A DNA stretch of 56,809 bases from Pseudomonas sp. PA15(2017) (GCF_001945395.1 NZ_MSXV01000008.1:1-56809); one strand, 5' to 3'; positions 9,465 to 19,388 are shown, numbered from the stretch's first letter. The notes: generated from the sequence alone by a model not told the origin. Made by a program: numbers and translations.

Positions 9465-10439
9465 ATGACCCATCCTTTCGCCGCCCTCACCCCCGATCTG
9501 GTTCTGGATGCCGTCGAGAGCCTGGGTTACCTCAGCGATGCCCGTGTGTTGGCCCTGAACAGCTACGAAAACCGCGTCTATCAAGTGGGCATCGAGGCCG
9601 AAACGCCGCTGATCGCCAAGTTCTACCGACCGGATCGCTGGACCGATGCAGCCATACGCGAAGAACACAGTTTCACCGCCGAGCTGGCCGATCACGAAGT
9701 GCCCGTGGTCGCGCCACTGCAGCGTGACGGCGAAACCCTGTTCGAGCACGCCGGTTTTCGTTTTTCACTGTTTCCACGCCGCGGCGGACGAGCACCCGAG
9801 CCAGGCAACCTGGAGCAGCTCTATCGCCTCGGGCAGCTGCTCGGCCGGCTGCACGCGGTCGGTTCGCTGCGCCCGTTCGAACACCGTGAAGCCCTGCGGG
9901 TCGCCAACTTCGGCCATGCCTCGTTGGCGACCCTGCTGGAAGGCAACTTCGTCCCCAAAAGCCTGCTGCCCGCTTACGAATCAGTGGCGCGCGACCTGCT
10001 CGCGCGCCTGGATCAACTGTTCGCGGCCAACCCGGCCAAGACGATCCGCCTGCACGGCGACTGCCACCCCGGCAACCTGCTGTGCCGCGACGAGACCTAT
10101 CACATGGTCGACCTGGACGACTGCCGCATGGGCCCGGCCATTCAGGATCTGTGGATGATGTTGGCGGGCGAGCGCCACGAGCGCCTCGGGCAGATCGCCG
10201 AACTGATCGATGGTTACGGCGAATTCCACGATTTCAATCCACGTGAACTGCCGCTCATCGAAGGCTTTCGTTCCCTGCGCCTGATGCATTACAGCGCCTG
10301 GCTGGCGCGCCGCTGGGACGACCCGGCCTTTCCGCAGAGCTTTCCCTGGTTCGGCAGCGAGCGCTACTGGGGCGAACAGATCCTCATGCTGCGCGAACAG
10401 ATCGCGGCGCTGGATGAAGAACCGCTGAAGCTGTTCTGA
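9465..10439 (+). CDS. srkA: Stress response kinase A (SrkA/YihE/RdoA)
   Basis: 324-aa aminoglycoside-phosphotransferase-fold Ser/Thr kinase. The catalytic loop is HGDCHPGN (197-204), with Asp199 as base and Asn204 as Mg ligand; the DFG-equivalent is VDLDDC (215-220). The SYENRVYQVG glycine-loop region is typical of YihE. In E. coli the kinase dampens stress-induced programmed death by acting on the MazEF pathway. CAGGAG precedes the ATG. Length and motifs complete. Confidence 0.93.
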   Translation: MTHPFAALTPDLVLDAVESLGYLSDARVLALNSYENRVYQVGIEAETPLIAKFYRPDRWTDAAIREEHSFTAELADHEVPVVAPLQRDGETLFEHAGFRFSLFPRRGGRAPEPGNLEQLYRLGQLLGRLHAVGSLRPFEHREALRVANFGHASLATLLEGNFVPKSLLPAYESVARDLLARLDQLFAANPAKTIRLHGDCHPGNLLCRDETYHMVDLDDCRMGPAIQDLWMMLAGERHERLGQIAELIDGYGEFHDFNPRELPLIEGFRSLRLMHYSAWLARRWDDPAFPQSFPWFGSERYWGEQILMLREQIAALDEEPLKLF

Positions 10440-10528
10440 AACCCACGGATTCGGCAAGAAAAAGCTGAACGCGCAGACAACTGCGCACTAGAATGATGCG
10501 CTCTCCCACTGCCTCGATAAGGACTTAC

Positions 10529-11413
10529 ATGGCCACCGCAGATTTGCGCCGCGGCTACATCCTGGGCCTCTGCGCCTACGTCATCTGGGGCCTGTTTCCG
10601 CTGTACTTCAAGGCGATCCAGGCCGTTCCCTCGCTGGAAATCATCGTTCATCGCGCCATCTGGTCGGCGCTGTTCGGCGCCCTGCTGCTGCTCGTCTGGA
10701 AGCACCCAGGCTGGTTGCGCGAACTGATCGACCACCCCAAGCGCTTCGCGGTACTGGCCCTGAGCGGCTCGCTGATCGCCGGCAACTGGCTGATCTACGT
10801 CTGGGCGGTGAACAACGGGCGCATGCTCGAGGCGAGCCTGGGTTACTACATCAACCCGTTAGTCAACGTGCTGCTCGGCCTGCTGATTCTCGGTGAGCGG
10901 CTGCGCCGCCTGCAGTGGGTGGCGGTGGCACTGGCGGCCGCGGGAGTGGCCCAGCAGCTGTGGCAGGTGGGCAGCCTGCCCTGGGTGTCGCTGGCGCTGG
11001 CGTTGAGCTTCGCGACCTATGGGCTGATTCGCAAGAAAGCGCCGGTCGCCGCACTGCCGGGCCTGGTGGTGGAGACCTGGATTCTGCTGCCCCTGGCCAT
11101 CGGCTGGATCGTACTGCACCCTGACGCCATGAGCAGCCAGCCGGCGTTCTGGACCACCAGTGAAGCGCTGTGGCTGATGGCAGCCGGCCCGGTCACGCTG
11201 ATCCCGCTGGTGTGCTTCAACGCCGCCGCGCGCCACCTGCCCTATACCACCCTGGGCTTCCTGCAGTACGTAGCGCCGACCCTGGTGCTGCTGCTGGCGG
11301 TGTTCATGTTCGACGAGCACCTGGACCCAGCCAAGCTGGTCGCCTTCCTGTTCATCTGGGCGGGGCTTGCGGTATACAGCGTCGATGCCTGGCTGACCCT
11401 GCGCAAGAAATGA
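10529..11413 (+). CDS. rarD: EamA/RarD-type transporter
   Basis: 294 aa with about ten hydrophobic segments, two EamA repeats and the RarD-typical start GYILGLCAYVIWGLFPLYFK. RarD was named for a chloramphenicol phenotype; the physiological substrate is unknown. An upstream in-frame Met (10493) exists, but ATG 10529 has AAGGA at the right distance. It stands alone, with 89 bp to srkA and 146 bp to the sigma factor. Confidence 0.92.
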   Translation: MATADLRRGYILGLCAYVIWGLFPLYFKAIQAVPSLEIIVHRAIWSALFGALLLLVWKHPGWLRELIDHPKRFAVLALSGSLIAGNWLIYVWAVNNGRMLEASLGYYINPLVNVLLGLLILGERLRRLQWVAVALAAAGVAQQLWQVGSLPWVSLALALSFATYGLIRKKAPVAALPGLVVETWILLPLAIGWIVLHPDAMSSQPAFWTTSEALWLMAAGPVTLIPLVCFNAAARHLPYTTLGFLQYVAPTLVLLLAVFMFDEHLDPAKLVAFLFIWAGLAVYSVDAWLTLRKK

Positions 11414-11522
11414 CGCATCGCGTCGTCGGCAAGAATCTGCTTGGGCAGACTTGCCGATAACGACCTTCCATACAAAACCGACCACAAGCGATTGCAGGGC
11501 GTAGTTGCATCCTGCAATCATA

Positions 11523-11537
11523 TGCGAATAATTATTG
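11523..11537. promoter_or_regulatory. Candidate Fur box
   Basis: TGCGAATAATTATTG matches the 7-1-7 Fur pattern TGATAAT-N-ATTATCA at 10 of 14 positions and lies in an AT-rich patch 23 bp before the GTG start of the sigma gene. This is where iron repression of a FecI-type sigma factor is expected. Seen as motif only. Confidence 0.5.
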
Positions 11538-11559
11538 CTTTATTTTCGCGGAGCCGCCT

Positions 11560-12081
11560 GTGTCGGTCGGGGAATCCACGCATCAGCAACTGACTGGTCA
11601 GCTCTATCGCGATCACCGCGACTGGCTGCTCGGCTGGCTGCGTAAAAGCCTGAGCTGCCCGCAACGGGCCGAAGACCTGAGCCAGGACACGTTCGTACGC
11701 GTACTCGGCAAACCCGACCTGCAGCAGTTGCGTGAACCTCGCGCCCTGCTCGGCACCATCGCCCGCGGTCTGCTGATCGACCACTTTCGCCGTAACGCCG
11801 TCGAACGCGCCTATCTGGAAGAGCTGACTCATAGCCCCGAAGCCGTACACGCCAGCCCCGAAGAACAGGCGCTGGTGCTAGAAGCCCTGCGCGAGATCGA
11901 TCGCCTGCTCGGCACGCTGTCACCCAAAGCGCGCAGCGCCTTCCTCTACAACCGTCTGGACGGCCTCGGCCACGCCGAGATCGCCGAGCGCCTCGAGGTA
12001 TCCGTCCCGCGCGTGCGCCAATATCTCGCCCAGGCGGCGCGGCAGTGTTACATCGCGCGGTATGGAAAGCCGACTGCATGA
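11560..12081 (+). CDS. FecI-like ECF sigma factor
   Basis: 173 aa. Region 2 is at about 13-75 (DLSQDTFVRVLGKPDLQQL; ARGLLIDHFRRNAVERAY); region 4 at about 108-165 (LSPKARSAFLYNRLDGLGHAEIAERLEVSVPRVRQYLAQA). It should direct transcription of the receptor gene two positions downstream when a ferri-siderophore signal arrives. The start is GTG with GGAG upstream; no in-frame ATG is placed better. Its stop overlaps the anti-sigma start (ATGA). In P. aeruginosa the equivalent position is, from memory, fiuI. Confidence 0.92.
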   Translation: MSVGESTHQQLTGQLYRDHRDWLLGWLRKSLSCPQRAEDLSQDTFVRVLGKPDLQQLREPRALLGTIARGLLIDHFRRNAVERAYLEELTHSPEAVHASPEEQALVLEALREIDRLLGTLSPKARSAFLYNRLDGLGHAEIAERLEVSVPRVRQYLAQAARQCYIARYGKPTA

Positions 12082-13049
12082 TTGCCGCATCTGCGCCGGT
12101 CAGCAATCGTGTGCTGGAAGCCGCCATCCACTGGCAGCTCTGTCTTGACTCAGGCATGACCAGCGAACGGGAGAAAGTGGAATTCCAACGCTGGTTGGCC
12201 ACCGACCCCGAGCACGCACGCGCCTGGAAACAACTGACCGGGCTGGATCAACAACTCGGTGCCGCAGCTGTCCCTGCTGCGCGCAAGGCCCTGTTACGAC
12301 GCCCGGAGCGCGCCAGCCAACGGCGTAATGTCGGCGGTCTGCTTGGTATGCTGCTGGTCGGGGCCCTGGGTCTCGGCCTGCTCAATCATCAGCGCCCGCT
12401 CAGTGACTGGTTGGCCGATGAAAGAACCGCCAGTGGCGAACAACGCGAACTGCAACTGGTGGATCGTAGCCGGGTACGCCTGAACAGTCGCAGCGCACTG
12501 GATATCGATTTCAATCCCAAAGAGCGTCGACTCTTCCTGCGCAGTGGCGAAATCCTCGTTGAAACCGCCCACGGCGACCCGCGTCCGTTTCTGGTCGAAA
12601 CCAGACACGGTACCTTGCGCCCCCTGGGCACCCGCTTTCTGGTGCGCGAGGAAGATCAGGGCACGCGTCTTATCGTGCTGCAATCGGCTGTAACCGCGCA
12701 CCCACTGCAGTCCCCGGACGAGCGGGTGATCGAGCAGCGCCAACAGGTACTGATGAACAGCCACGGCCTGGGTGCCAGCCAAGCCGCACCACCTGCGGCC
12801 GACGCCTGGATGCACGGCATGCTGGTGGTCGAGAACGTGCGTCTGGCCGACCTGCTGGAGCGCCTCGGCGAGTATCAGAACGGCCACCTGGGTGTCGACG
12901 ACAGCATTGCCGACCTGCGCATCAGCGGCAGCTTCCCGCTGCGCAATCGCGATCAGGCCTTGACCGCTCTACTGGCCAGCTTGCCGGTACGGGTAGAGCG
13001 CTACACCGATTGGTGGATCCGGATCGTCCCCCAGGTGGAAAAGCCGTAG
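12078..13049 (+). CDS. FecR-like anti-sigma/signal transducer
   Basis: 323 aa. The N-terminal cytoplasmic anti-sigma part has a DUF4880-type AAIHWQLCLDSG...FQRWLATDPEHARAW; one membrane span at about 90-105 (GGLLGMLLVGALGLGLL); then a periplasmic FecR domain (RLFLRSGEILVETAH...TPLGTRFLV-type) and a C-terminal STN-like signalling part. It links receptor occupancy to the sigma factor. The open frame begins at 12045, but ATG 12078 makes a 4-bp overlap with the sigma stop. Confidence 0.92.
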   Translation: MIAASAPVSNRVLEAAIHWQLCLDSGMTSEREKVEFQRWLATDPEHARAWKQLTGLDQQLGAAAVPAARKALLRRPERASQRRNVGGLLGMLLVGALGLGLLNHQRPLSDWLADERTASGEQRELQLVDRSRVRLNSRSALDIDFNPKERRLFLRSGEILVETAHGDPRPFLVETRHGTLRPLGTRFLVREEDQGTRLIVLQSAVTAHPLQSPDERVIEQRQQVLMNSHGLGASQAAPPAADAWMHGMLVVENVRLADLLERLGEYQNGHLGVDDSIADLRISGSFPLRNRDQALTALLASLPVRVERYTDWWIRIVPQVEKP

Positions 13050-13139
13050 TAAAAATATTTTCGCGGCTGCCCTATCACTTTCTGCATCTGCTTCGGCAAT
13101 AGGAGATCGAGACTCATTTCCCTGCAGGAGCAGCTTGCG

Positions 13140-15569
13140 ATGCCGATGTTCAGCCGTACCCCGTTCCGCCCGCGCATACTGGTCGCCGCCCTGGCGCTGG
13201 CCAGCCTGCCAGCACTCAGCCATGCACAATCGGCTGAATCCGCCGTGCGCACCTACCAGTTGCCCGCCGCGCCGCTGGCCAGCTCCCTGAACCAGATTGC
13301 CAGCCAGGCCGGCGTGGTGCTGAGCATCGACCCAAGCCTGACCGCCGGCAAGAGCGCACAGCCGGTGCAGGGCCAATTCGACACCGCCAGCGCCCTGCGC
13401 CAGGCGCTTTCCGGTACCGGCCTGATGCTGGTACCCGGCGCTGCCGGAACCTACAGCGTGCAGCCGGTAGCGGACAACGCCGCACTGGCTTTGCCCGAGA
13501 CCAATATCAGCGCCAGCAGCAACGCCGAAGGCGCCTGGGGCCCGACCACGGGTTACCTGGCGACACGCACCGCGGCCGGCAGCAAGACCGACACGTCCAT
13601 CCTGGAAGCACCACGCTCCATCTCCGTGGCGACACGCGAGCAGATGCAGGATCGCAAGGTGCAGAATCTGGATGATGCCGTGCGCTACATGCCTGGTGTG
13701 ATCGCCAGCAGCTACGGCAGCGACAGCCGCGCCGACTGGATGAAGATCCGTGGCTTCGAACCGATCCAGATGCTCGACGGCCTGCCTCTGCCCAAGGGCA
13801 GCTACACCATGGCCAAGTTGGAAACCTGGAATCTGGAGCGCGTTGCCATTCTCCGTGGCCCGGCCTCCTCGGTCTACGGCCAGACCCCGCCCGGCGGCCT
13901 GGTGGATGCCGTCAGCCTGCGCCCACAGGCAGAAAGCAGTCATCAGGTGCAGGTACAGGTCGGCAACTACAACCACAAGCAAATCAGCTTCGACAGCACC
14001 GGCAAAATCGACGATGAGGGCCGCGTCCTCTACCGTTTCAGCGGCGTGGGCCGCGACAGCGGCACGGCGATCGAGCATATCGACGACCAGCGCTTCAACC
14101 TCGCGCCGAGCCTGACCTGGAATATCGCTGACGAGACCAGACTGACCCTGCTCGGCCAGTTCAACCGCGACGATACCGGCGGCACTAGCCAGTTCCTGCC
14201 GCTACAGGGCACCAAACTGAGCACGCCGGCCGGCAAGATCGACTACCACAAGAACCTTGGCGACCCGGACTGGGAGTTCTACGACAAGACCTTCTACGCC
14301 CTGGGTTACGCCTTCGAGCACCGTCTCAACGACATCTGGCAGTTCCATCAGAACCTGCGCTACAGCAAACTCGAGCTGGACAACCAGATCATTACCGCTG
14401 GTAACTGGGTTGGCGCTGTCGCCGATGACGGTACGATGCAACGTGGCGCCAACGTCTATGACGAGAACATCAGCCACTTCGCCGTGGACAACAACCTCCA
14501 GGCTGACTTCAGCACGGGTGCGCTGAGCCATACGCTACTGCTCGGCCTGGACTATCAGCGGGTCAATACCGACTACCGCTGGCTGTACGGCAGCGCGCCG
14601 GCCAGCAACATCATTCGTCCGGTCTACGGTCAGGACTTCAGCGGCGTCGGCTATACCGCCTATCAGGACTACAACCAGAAACGCCGTAATACCGGAGTCT
14701 ATCTGCAGGATCAGATCGCCTTGGATGCCTGGCGCCTGACCCTGGGTGGTCGCTGGGATCGCCTGGACACCGACTCGGTGTTCTACAACGCTAACGACGC
14801 CCGTGACGACCGTCGCGACAGCCAGTTCAGTGGTAACGCGGCGCTCAGCTATGTTTTCGACTCTGGCTTCACACCTTACGTGTCCTATGCCGAGTCCTTC
14901 CAGGCTGAGGCTGGTGGTAGTGGGGGCGAAGCCTTCAAACCTAGCACAGGCAAACAGTACGAGCTGGGTATCAAATACCAACCGCCTGGCAGCGACATGC
15001 TGTTCACCGCCGCGGCCTATGACCTGAAGCGGCAGAACATCGTCACCACCAATACCGCAGGGGCCACCGAGCCAGTACGCGAAGTACAGGTACGTGGTCT
15101 CGAGCTTGAAGCGATTGGCAATGTGAACGAGAACCTCAAGCTGACGGCGTCCTACACTTACGCCAACAGCAAGATGACCAAGGTCGGCGACCCGCGCGAC
15201 AAGAACCGTGCGCTACCGCTTACCCCCGAGCATCAGGCCTCGCTGTGGGCCGACTATGACTGGAGCGTTGGCCCATTGGCTGGCTTCGGTGTCGGCTTCG
15301 GCGCGCGCTTCGTCGGTTCCACCGACAACCTTGCTGTCGGTGGCCTTGCCTATGCCACCAAGGAAAACGCCCACGCCAGCGCCTATACCGTGTATGACGC
15401 CGCCGTACGCTACGACCTCGGTCAGCTCGACGGCAGCCTGCGCGGCGCCAGTGTGGCACTGAACTTCACCAACCTGTTCGACAAGGAATACCTATCGACC
15501 TGCGATGGTTCCTACTGCTACGCCGGCGATCCGCGTCGAGTTACCGCCAGCGTCGACTACAAGTGGTAA
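13140..15569 (+). CDS. TonB-dependent siderophore receptor with signalling domain
   Basis: 809 aa outer-membrane receptor. Signal peptide 1-29 (ends SHAQS); STN/N-terminal signalling domain about 38-110, which fits regulation through the preceding FecIR pair; plug about 135-250; 22-strand barrel to the C-terminal YKW (aromatic end needed for Bam assembly). There is a Cys pair near the C-terminus (CDGSYCYAGDPRR), as in ferrichrome/ferrioxamine receptors. By position it equals, from memory, P. aeruginosa FiuA (ferrichrome). GGAG lies 9 bp before ATG 13140. The ligand is inferred, not proven. Confidence 0.93.
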   Translation: MPMFSRTPFRPRILVAALALASLPALSHAQSAESAVRTYQLPAAPLASSLNQIASQAGVVLSIDPSLTAGKSAQPVQGQFDTASALRQALSGTGLMLVPGAAGTYSVQPVADNAALALPETNISASSNAEGAWGPTTGYLATRTAAGSKTDTSILEAPRSISVATREQMQDRKVQNLDDAVRYMPGVIASSYGSDSRADWMKIRGFEPIQMLDGLPLPKGSYTMAKLETWNLERVAILRGPASSVYGQTPPGGLVDAVSLRPQAESSHQVQVQVGNYNHKQISFDSTGKIDDEGRVLYRFSGVGRDSGTAIEHIDDQRFNLAPSLTWNIADETRLTLLGQFNRDDTGGTSQFLPLQGTKLSTPAGKIDYHKNLGDPDWEFYDKTFYALGYAFEHRLNDIWQFHQNLRYSKLELDNQIITAGNWVGAVADDGTMQRGANVYDENISHFAVDNNLQADFSTGALSHTLLLGLDYQRVNTDYRWLYGSAPASNIIRPVYGQDFSGVGYTAYQDYNQKRRNTGVYLQDQIALDAWRLTLGGRWDRLDTDSVFYNANDARDDRRDSQFSGNAALSYVFDSGFTPYVSYAESFQAEAGGSGGEAFKPSTGKQYELGIKYQPPGSDMLFTAAAYDLKRQNIVTTNTAGATEPVREVQVRGLELEAIGNVNENLKLTASYTYANSKMTKVGDPRDKNRALPLTPEHQASLWADYDWSVGPLAGFGVGFGARFVGSTDNLAVGGLAYATKENAHASAYTVYDAAVRYDLGQLDGSLRGASVALNFTNLFDKEYLSTCDGSYCYAGDPRRVTASVDYKW

Positions 15570-15588
15570 GCCGTTAGCCACGCAATGG

Positions 15589-15616
15589 ACAAGGCCGCCC
15601 AAATGGGCGGCCTTGT
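15589..15616 (+). terminator. Hairpin after the siderophore receptor
   Basis: A perfect 12-bp stem, ACAAGGCCGCCC paired with GGGCGGCCTTGT, around an AAAT loop, 19 bp after the receptor stop. No T-tract follows, so it may act as a Rho-assisted or 3'-protecting hairpin. Confidence 0.65.
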
Positions 15617-15660
15617 CGCGGCCATGGTGGCCGTTCTCGTATTTCAGACAAATTGGGCCC

Positions 15661-15867
15661 AAGAAACTGTTCAGGATCTTTTCAGGCGACATGAAAGAGG
15701 CTGCTGCAAGGCGGGAGCGGACATCGTTGCCTTACCTGTGGGAACGGGCGGGGGCGCCCAGCCATGGCCGTGATTTCTCGCGGGCATGGCCCGCTCCCAC
15801 AGGTACTGCGCCCCACTTAGCGGCCAAATCGCCGAACCTCGGCTTGACGACTCTGAGCAGGTTCTAA
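15661..15867. repeat. MITE-like element with REP core, copy A
   Basis: About 207 bp, filling most of the 300-bp gap between the receptor and gcvR. The left end AAGAAACTGTTCAGGATCTT and the right end read in reverse (TTAGAACCTGCTCAGAG) form imperfect terminal inverted repeats. The core carries GTGGGAACGGGC...GGCCCGCTCCCACAGG palindromes (15738-15801). Ends and core match copy B at 28551-28776. The right end stops 2 bp short of the gcvR stop codon. No coding capacity. Confidence 0.6.
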
Positions 15868-15869
15868 CC

Positions 15870-16388
15870 CTACTCTTCCATCCGCAATTTCAGCTCCACC
15901 ATCAGATCGTCCGCCAGGCCCTCCAGGGAAGTCTGCAGGGTGCTCAGCGGCAGGCCCTCGGGCACGGCCAGTGTGGCCTGGGCGTGAAACAGCGGCTCGC
16001 CGCTCATGGGCGCGGGCGTCACCTCGGTGACCAGGTTCTCCAGGTTGACGCCATTGGCGGCCAGCAAGCGGGTGATGTCGCGCACGATACCGGCGCGGTC
16101 GTTGCCCAGCAGGTCGAGGTGAATCGATTTCCAGGTGCAGTCCGGCTCGGCCCCGGCGGAGGCGAGTTGCACGCGGATGCCCTGGGCACCGAGTTCGTTC
16201 AGGGCCTCCATCAGCGCACCATGGGAGGCCGCTGGCACGTCCACGCGCAGAATGCCGGCGAACTGCCCGGCCATCCGCGACATGCGGCTCTCCAGCCAGT
16301 TGCCACCGTGCCTGGCCACGCATTGAGCGACGCGCTCGACCAGGCCGGGCTGGTCCTGGGCGATGACGGTGAGTATCAGGTGATCCAT
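15870..16388 (-). CDS. gcvR: Glycine cleavage repressor-type ACT protein GcvR
   Basis: 172 aa with two ACT domains: about 3-75 (LILTVIAQDQPGLVERVAQCVARHGGNW) and about 90-165 (LDLLGNDRAGIVRDITRLLAANGVNLENL). In E. coli GcvR binds GcvA and glycine to control the glycine cleavage operon. Strong GAGGAG before the ATG. It is followed (in its direction) by the MITE-like repeat and preceded by a GNAT gene 22 bp away. Confidence 0.85.
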   Translation of the reverse strand: MDHLILTVIAQDQPGLVERVAQCVARHGGNWLESRMSRMAGQFAGILRVDVPAASHGALMEALNELGAQGIRVQLASAGAEPDCTWKSIHLDLLGNDRAGIVRDITRLLAANGVNLENLVTEVTPAPMSGEPLFHAQATLAVPEGLPLSTLQTSLEGLADDLMVELKLRMEE

Positions 16389-16410
16389 GTGCCTTTCTCC
16401 TCGATGGCGC

Positions 16411-16857
16411 TCAACTCAGGTCGAGCCGGTAGGTCAGGTAGATCGCATCACGCACGTAGCCCAGGCGCTCGTAGAGCGATTGCGCCACCTCGTTGGTTCG
16501 CGCAGTTTCCAGCTGCAGCCCGCAGGCGCCGTTGCGTAGCCCGTGCTCGCGGGCCGCTTCCAGCAACCGCTCGCCGACGCCCTGGCGGCGTGCGCGCTCA
16601 GCCACGTACAGATCGCTGAGCAGAAAGCTGGGGCGCAGCGCCAGCGAGTCATACAAGGGATAGAGTTGCACGAAGCCTTGGGCGTTCGCCCCATCGTCCC
16701 GGGCGATCAGCAGGGTCGAATCGTCGCGTTCCAGGCGCTCGGCCAGGAAGGTACGGACCTGGCGCTCGGGCTTGCCGACGCCATAGAAATCCAGATAGGC
16801 AGCGAACAGCGGTACCAGGTCATCCAGATCCGCGGCGGTGGCGATGCGTGTGGGCAT
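16411..16857 (-). CDS. GNAT-family N-acetyltransferase
   Basis: 148 aa, single GNAT fold. The acetyl-CoA loop is RRQGVGERLL (about 87-96) and the C-terminal motif is NEVAQSLYERLGYVRD. The start is ATG 16857 with GAGGAT upstream; the open frame continues much further (17118) through the glcB promoter region and is not believed there. The acceptor substrate cannot be predicted. Same strand as gcvR, 22 bp apart. Confidence 0.88.
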   Translation of the reverse strand: MPTRIATAADLDDLVPLFAAYLDFYGVGKPERQVRTFLAERLERDDSTLLIARDDGANAQGFVQLYPLYDSLALRPSFLLSDLYVAERARRQGVGERLLEAAREHGLRNGACGLQLETARTNEVAQSLYERLGYVRDAIYLTYRLDLS

Positions 16858-16964
16858 GGTGGTGATCCTCGTAGGTGCCTGGAGTATAGGCAGCTCTCGA
16901 CGGCAGGTGGCGGCGAGGAGTACGACCAAGGTCGCGTCGCTCATTTCTGGACTGTTTTTCCCGA

Positions 16965-17003
16965 TTTGTTCATGTAGTATCGAACAAAACCCACTACATG
17001 AAC
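16965..17003. promoter_or_regulatory. Nested inverted repeats in the glcB/GNAT divergent promoter region
   Basis: Two interlocked palindromes: TTTGTTC (16965-16971) with GAACAAA (16982-16988), and GTTCATGTAGT (16968-16978) with ACTACATGAAC (16993-17003), both perfect. They sit in the 309-bp gap between two divergent genes, about 165 bp before glcB. Either a regulator operator or an RNA hairpin is possible. No other feature is seen in this gap. Confidence 0.45.
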
Positions 17004-17166
17004 CCAAACCCAGTCCTGCTGGTTGTGGAAAACCCCGCTCACGAAGCACCTCCAGACACACCGCCGCAACGCGGGCAGCCGTCGACCACGGCCCCGAGGC
17101 GGTGTGCCTGCGCAGCACCGAGGGTTCCCGCCGTTACAGAGGCTAAGCGAAGCAGAGAGGCGAGAG

Positions 17167-19344
17167 ATGACTGAGCGTGTTCGAGTCGGTGGCCTGCAGG
17201 TCGCCAAGGTGCTGTTCGATTTCATCAACAACGAAGCCATCCCCGGTAGCGGCGTGACGGCCGATGCGTTCTGGGCCGGCGCCGATGCCGTATTCGGTGA
17301 CCTGGCGCCAAAGAACCGGGCACTGCTCGACAAGCGCGATCAGTTGCAGGCGCAGATCGACGGCTGGCACCGCGAGCGGGCCGGAACACCCCACGATGCA
17401 GCGGCCTACAAAACCTTCCTGGAGCAGATCGGCTATCTGCAACCACAGCCTGAAAACGTGCAGGCCAGCACCGAAAACGTCGACGACGAGATCGCCCGCA
17501 TGGCCGGCCCGCAGCTGGTGGTACCGGTAATGAACGCTCGTTTCGCGCTCAACGCCAGCAACGCCCGCTGGGGCTCGCTGTACGACGCGCTGTACGGCAC
17601 CGATGCGATCAGCGAGAGAGGCGGCGCCGAAAGGGGCAAGGGCTACAACCGCGTACGCGGCGACAGGGTGATCGCCACCGCGCGCGCCTTCCTCGACGAA
17701 GGCGCGCCGCTGGCCACCGGCTCCCACGCCGAGGTCACCGGCTACCGCATCGAAGGCAGCAAACTGCTGGTAACCCTGGCCAACGGCGACATCAGCGGCC
17801 TGCGCGATGCCGACCAGCTGGTTGGTTTCCAGGGCGAGGCCGCCGCGCCCATCGCCATCCTGCTCAAGCACAACGGCCTGCATTTCGAGATCCAGATCGA
17901 CGCTGCCAGCCCGATCGGCAGCACCGACGCCGCCGGCGTGAAGGACGTGCTGATGGAGTCGGCGCTGACCACCATCATGGACTGCGAAGACTCGGTGGCC
18001 GCGGTGGATGCCGACGACAAGACCCTGGTCTACCGTAATTGGTTGGGCCTGATGAAGGGTGACCTCAGCGAAGAGGTGAGCAAGGGCGGCAGCACCTTCA
18101 CCCGCACCATGAATCCGGATCGCGTCTACGCCCGGCCGAACGGCGGCGAGCTGACCCTGCACGGGCGCAGCCTGCTGTTCGTACGCAACGTCGGCCACCT
18201 GATGACCAACCCGGCGGTGCTCGACGCCAGCGGCAACGAGCTGCCCGAAGGCATCCTCGATGCGCTGTGCACCAGCCTCGCGGCGCTGCACAACCTCAAC
18301 GGCAACAACAGCCGCGCCAACAGCCGCACCGGCTCGGTGTACATCGTCAAACCGAAGATGCACGGCCCCGAAGAAGTGGCGTTCACCAGCGACCTGTTCG
18401 GCCGCGTCGAGCAGGTACTGGGTCTGGCGCGCAACACCCTGAAGGTCGGCATCATGGACGAGGAACGGCGCACCACCGTCAACCTCAAGGCCTGCATCGA
18501 CGCGGCCAGCGAGCGCGTGGTGTTCATCAACACCGGCTTCCTCGACCGCACCGGCGACGAAATCCATACCTCCATGGCAGCCGGCGCCATGGTGCGCAAG
18601 GCCGCCATGAAGAGCGAGAAGTGGATCAGCGCCTACGAGAACAACAACGTCGACGTCGGCTTGGCCAGTGGCCTGCAGGGCCGTGCGCAGATCGGCAAGG
18701 GCATGTGGGCGATGCCCGACCTGATGGCCGCCATGCTCGAACAGAAGATCGGCCACCCACTGGCCGGCGCCAACACCGCCTGGGTGCCCTCGCCGACCGC
18801 CGCCACCCTGCACGCGCTGCACTATCACAAGGTCGACGTGTTCGCCCGCCAGGCCGAGCTGGCAAAGCGCACCCCGGCCTCGCTGGATGAGATCCTCAGT
18901 ATTCCGCTGGCGCCAGACACCAACTGGAGCGACGAGGAAATCCGCAACGAGCTGGACAACAACGCCCAGGGCATCCTCGGCTACGTGGTGCGCTGGATCG
19001 ACCAGGGCGTCGGCTGCTCCAAGGTGCCGGACATCAACGACATCGGCCTGATGGAAGACCGCGCCACCCTGCGCATCTCCAGCCAGCTGCTGGCCAACTG
19101 GCTGCGCCACGATGTGGTCAGCGAGGCGCAGGTGCTGGAAAGCCTCAAGCGCATGGCGCCAGTGGTGGATCGGCAAAACGCCGCTGACCCGCTGTATCGC
19201 CCGATGGCGCCTGGGTTCGACGGCAACATCGCCTTCCAGGCAGCCGTGGAGCTGGTACTCGAAGGCGCCAAGCAACCCAACGGCTACACCGAGCCGGTGC
19301 TGCACCGCCGTCGTCGGGAACTGAAGGCCAGCCTGGCGCGCTAA
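17167..19344 (+). CDS. glcB: Malate synthase G
   Basis: 725 aa, the standard length of isoform G. It condenses glyoxylate with acetyl-CoA to malate (glyoxylate shunt or glycolate use). TIM barrel with the [15 protein letters not shown] segment holding Mg-ligating acidic residues at about 275-290, plus GIMDEERRT and the C-terminal plug. The frame is open from 17023, but ATG 17167 ([16 protein letters not shown]) gives the family start after GCGAGAG. Monocistronic: a strong terminator follows. Confidence 0.97.
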   Translation: MTERVRVGGLQVAKVLFDFINNEAIPGSGVTADAFWAGADAVFGDLAPKNRALLDKRDQLQAQIDGWHRERAGTPHDAAAYKTFLEQIGYLQPQPENVQASTENVDDEIARMAGPQLVVPVMNARFALNASNARWGSLYDALYGTDAISERGGAERGKGYNRVRGDRVIATARAFLDEGAPLATGSHAEVTGYRIEGSKLLVTLANGDISGLRDADQLVGFQGEAAAPIAILLKHNGLHFEIQIDAASPIGSTDAAGVKDVLMESALTTIMDCEDSVAAVDADDKTLVYRNWLGLMKGDLSEEVSKGGSTFTRTMNPDRVYARPNGGELTLHGRSLLFVRNVGHLMTNPAVLDASGNELPEGILDALCTSLAALHNLNGNNSRANSRTGSVYIVKPKMHGPEEVAFTSDLFGRVEQVLGLARNTLKVGIMDEERRTTVNLKACIDAASERVVFINTGFLDRTGDEIHTSMAAGAMVRKAAMKSEKWISAYENNNVDVGLASGLQGRAQIGKGMWAMPDLMAAMLEQKIGHPLAGANTAWVPSPTAATLHALHYHKVDVFARQAELAKRTPASLDEILSIPLAPDTNWSDEEIRNELDNNAQGILGYVVRWIDQGVGCSKVPDINDIGLMEDRATLRISSQLLANWLRHDVVSEAQVLESLKRMAPVVDRQNAADPLYRPMAPGFDGNIAFQAAVELVLEGAKQPNGYTEPVLHRRRRELKASLAR

Positions 19345-19353
19345 GCGTCAACG

Positions 19354-19388
19354 AAAAAAAAGAAAACCGCCGAGAGGCGGTTTTCTTT
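19354..19388 (+). terminator. Rho-independent terminator of glcB
   Basis: AAAACCGCC, GAGA loop, GGCGGTTTT followed by CTTTTTT, 10 bp beyond the glcB stop. The A-tract on the left makes it work in both directions, so it could also end the minus-strand acyltransferase transcript. Confidence 0.88.

Noticed and set aside
17143..19305. 720-aa minus-strand frame
   Set aside because: Mirror of glcB codon structure; no domain recognised.
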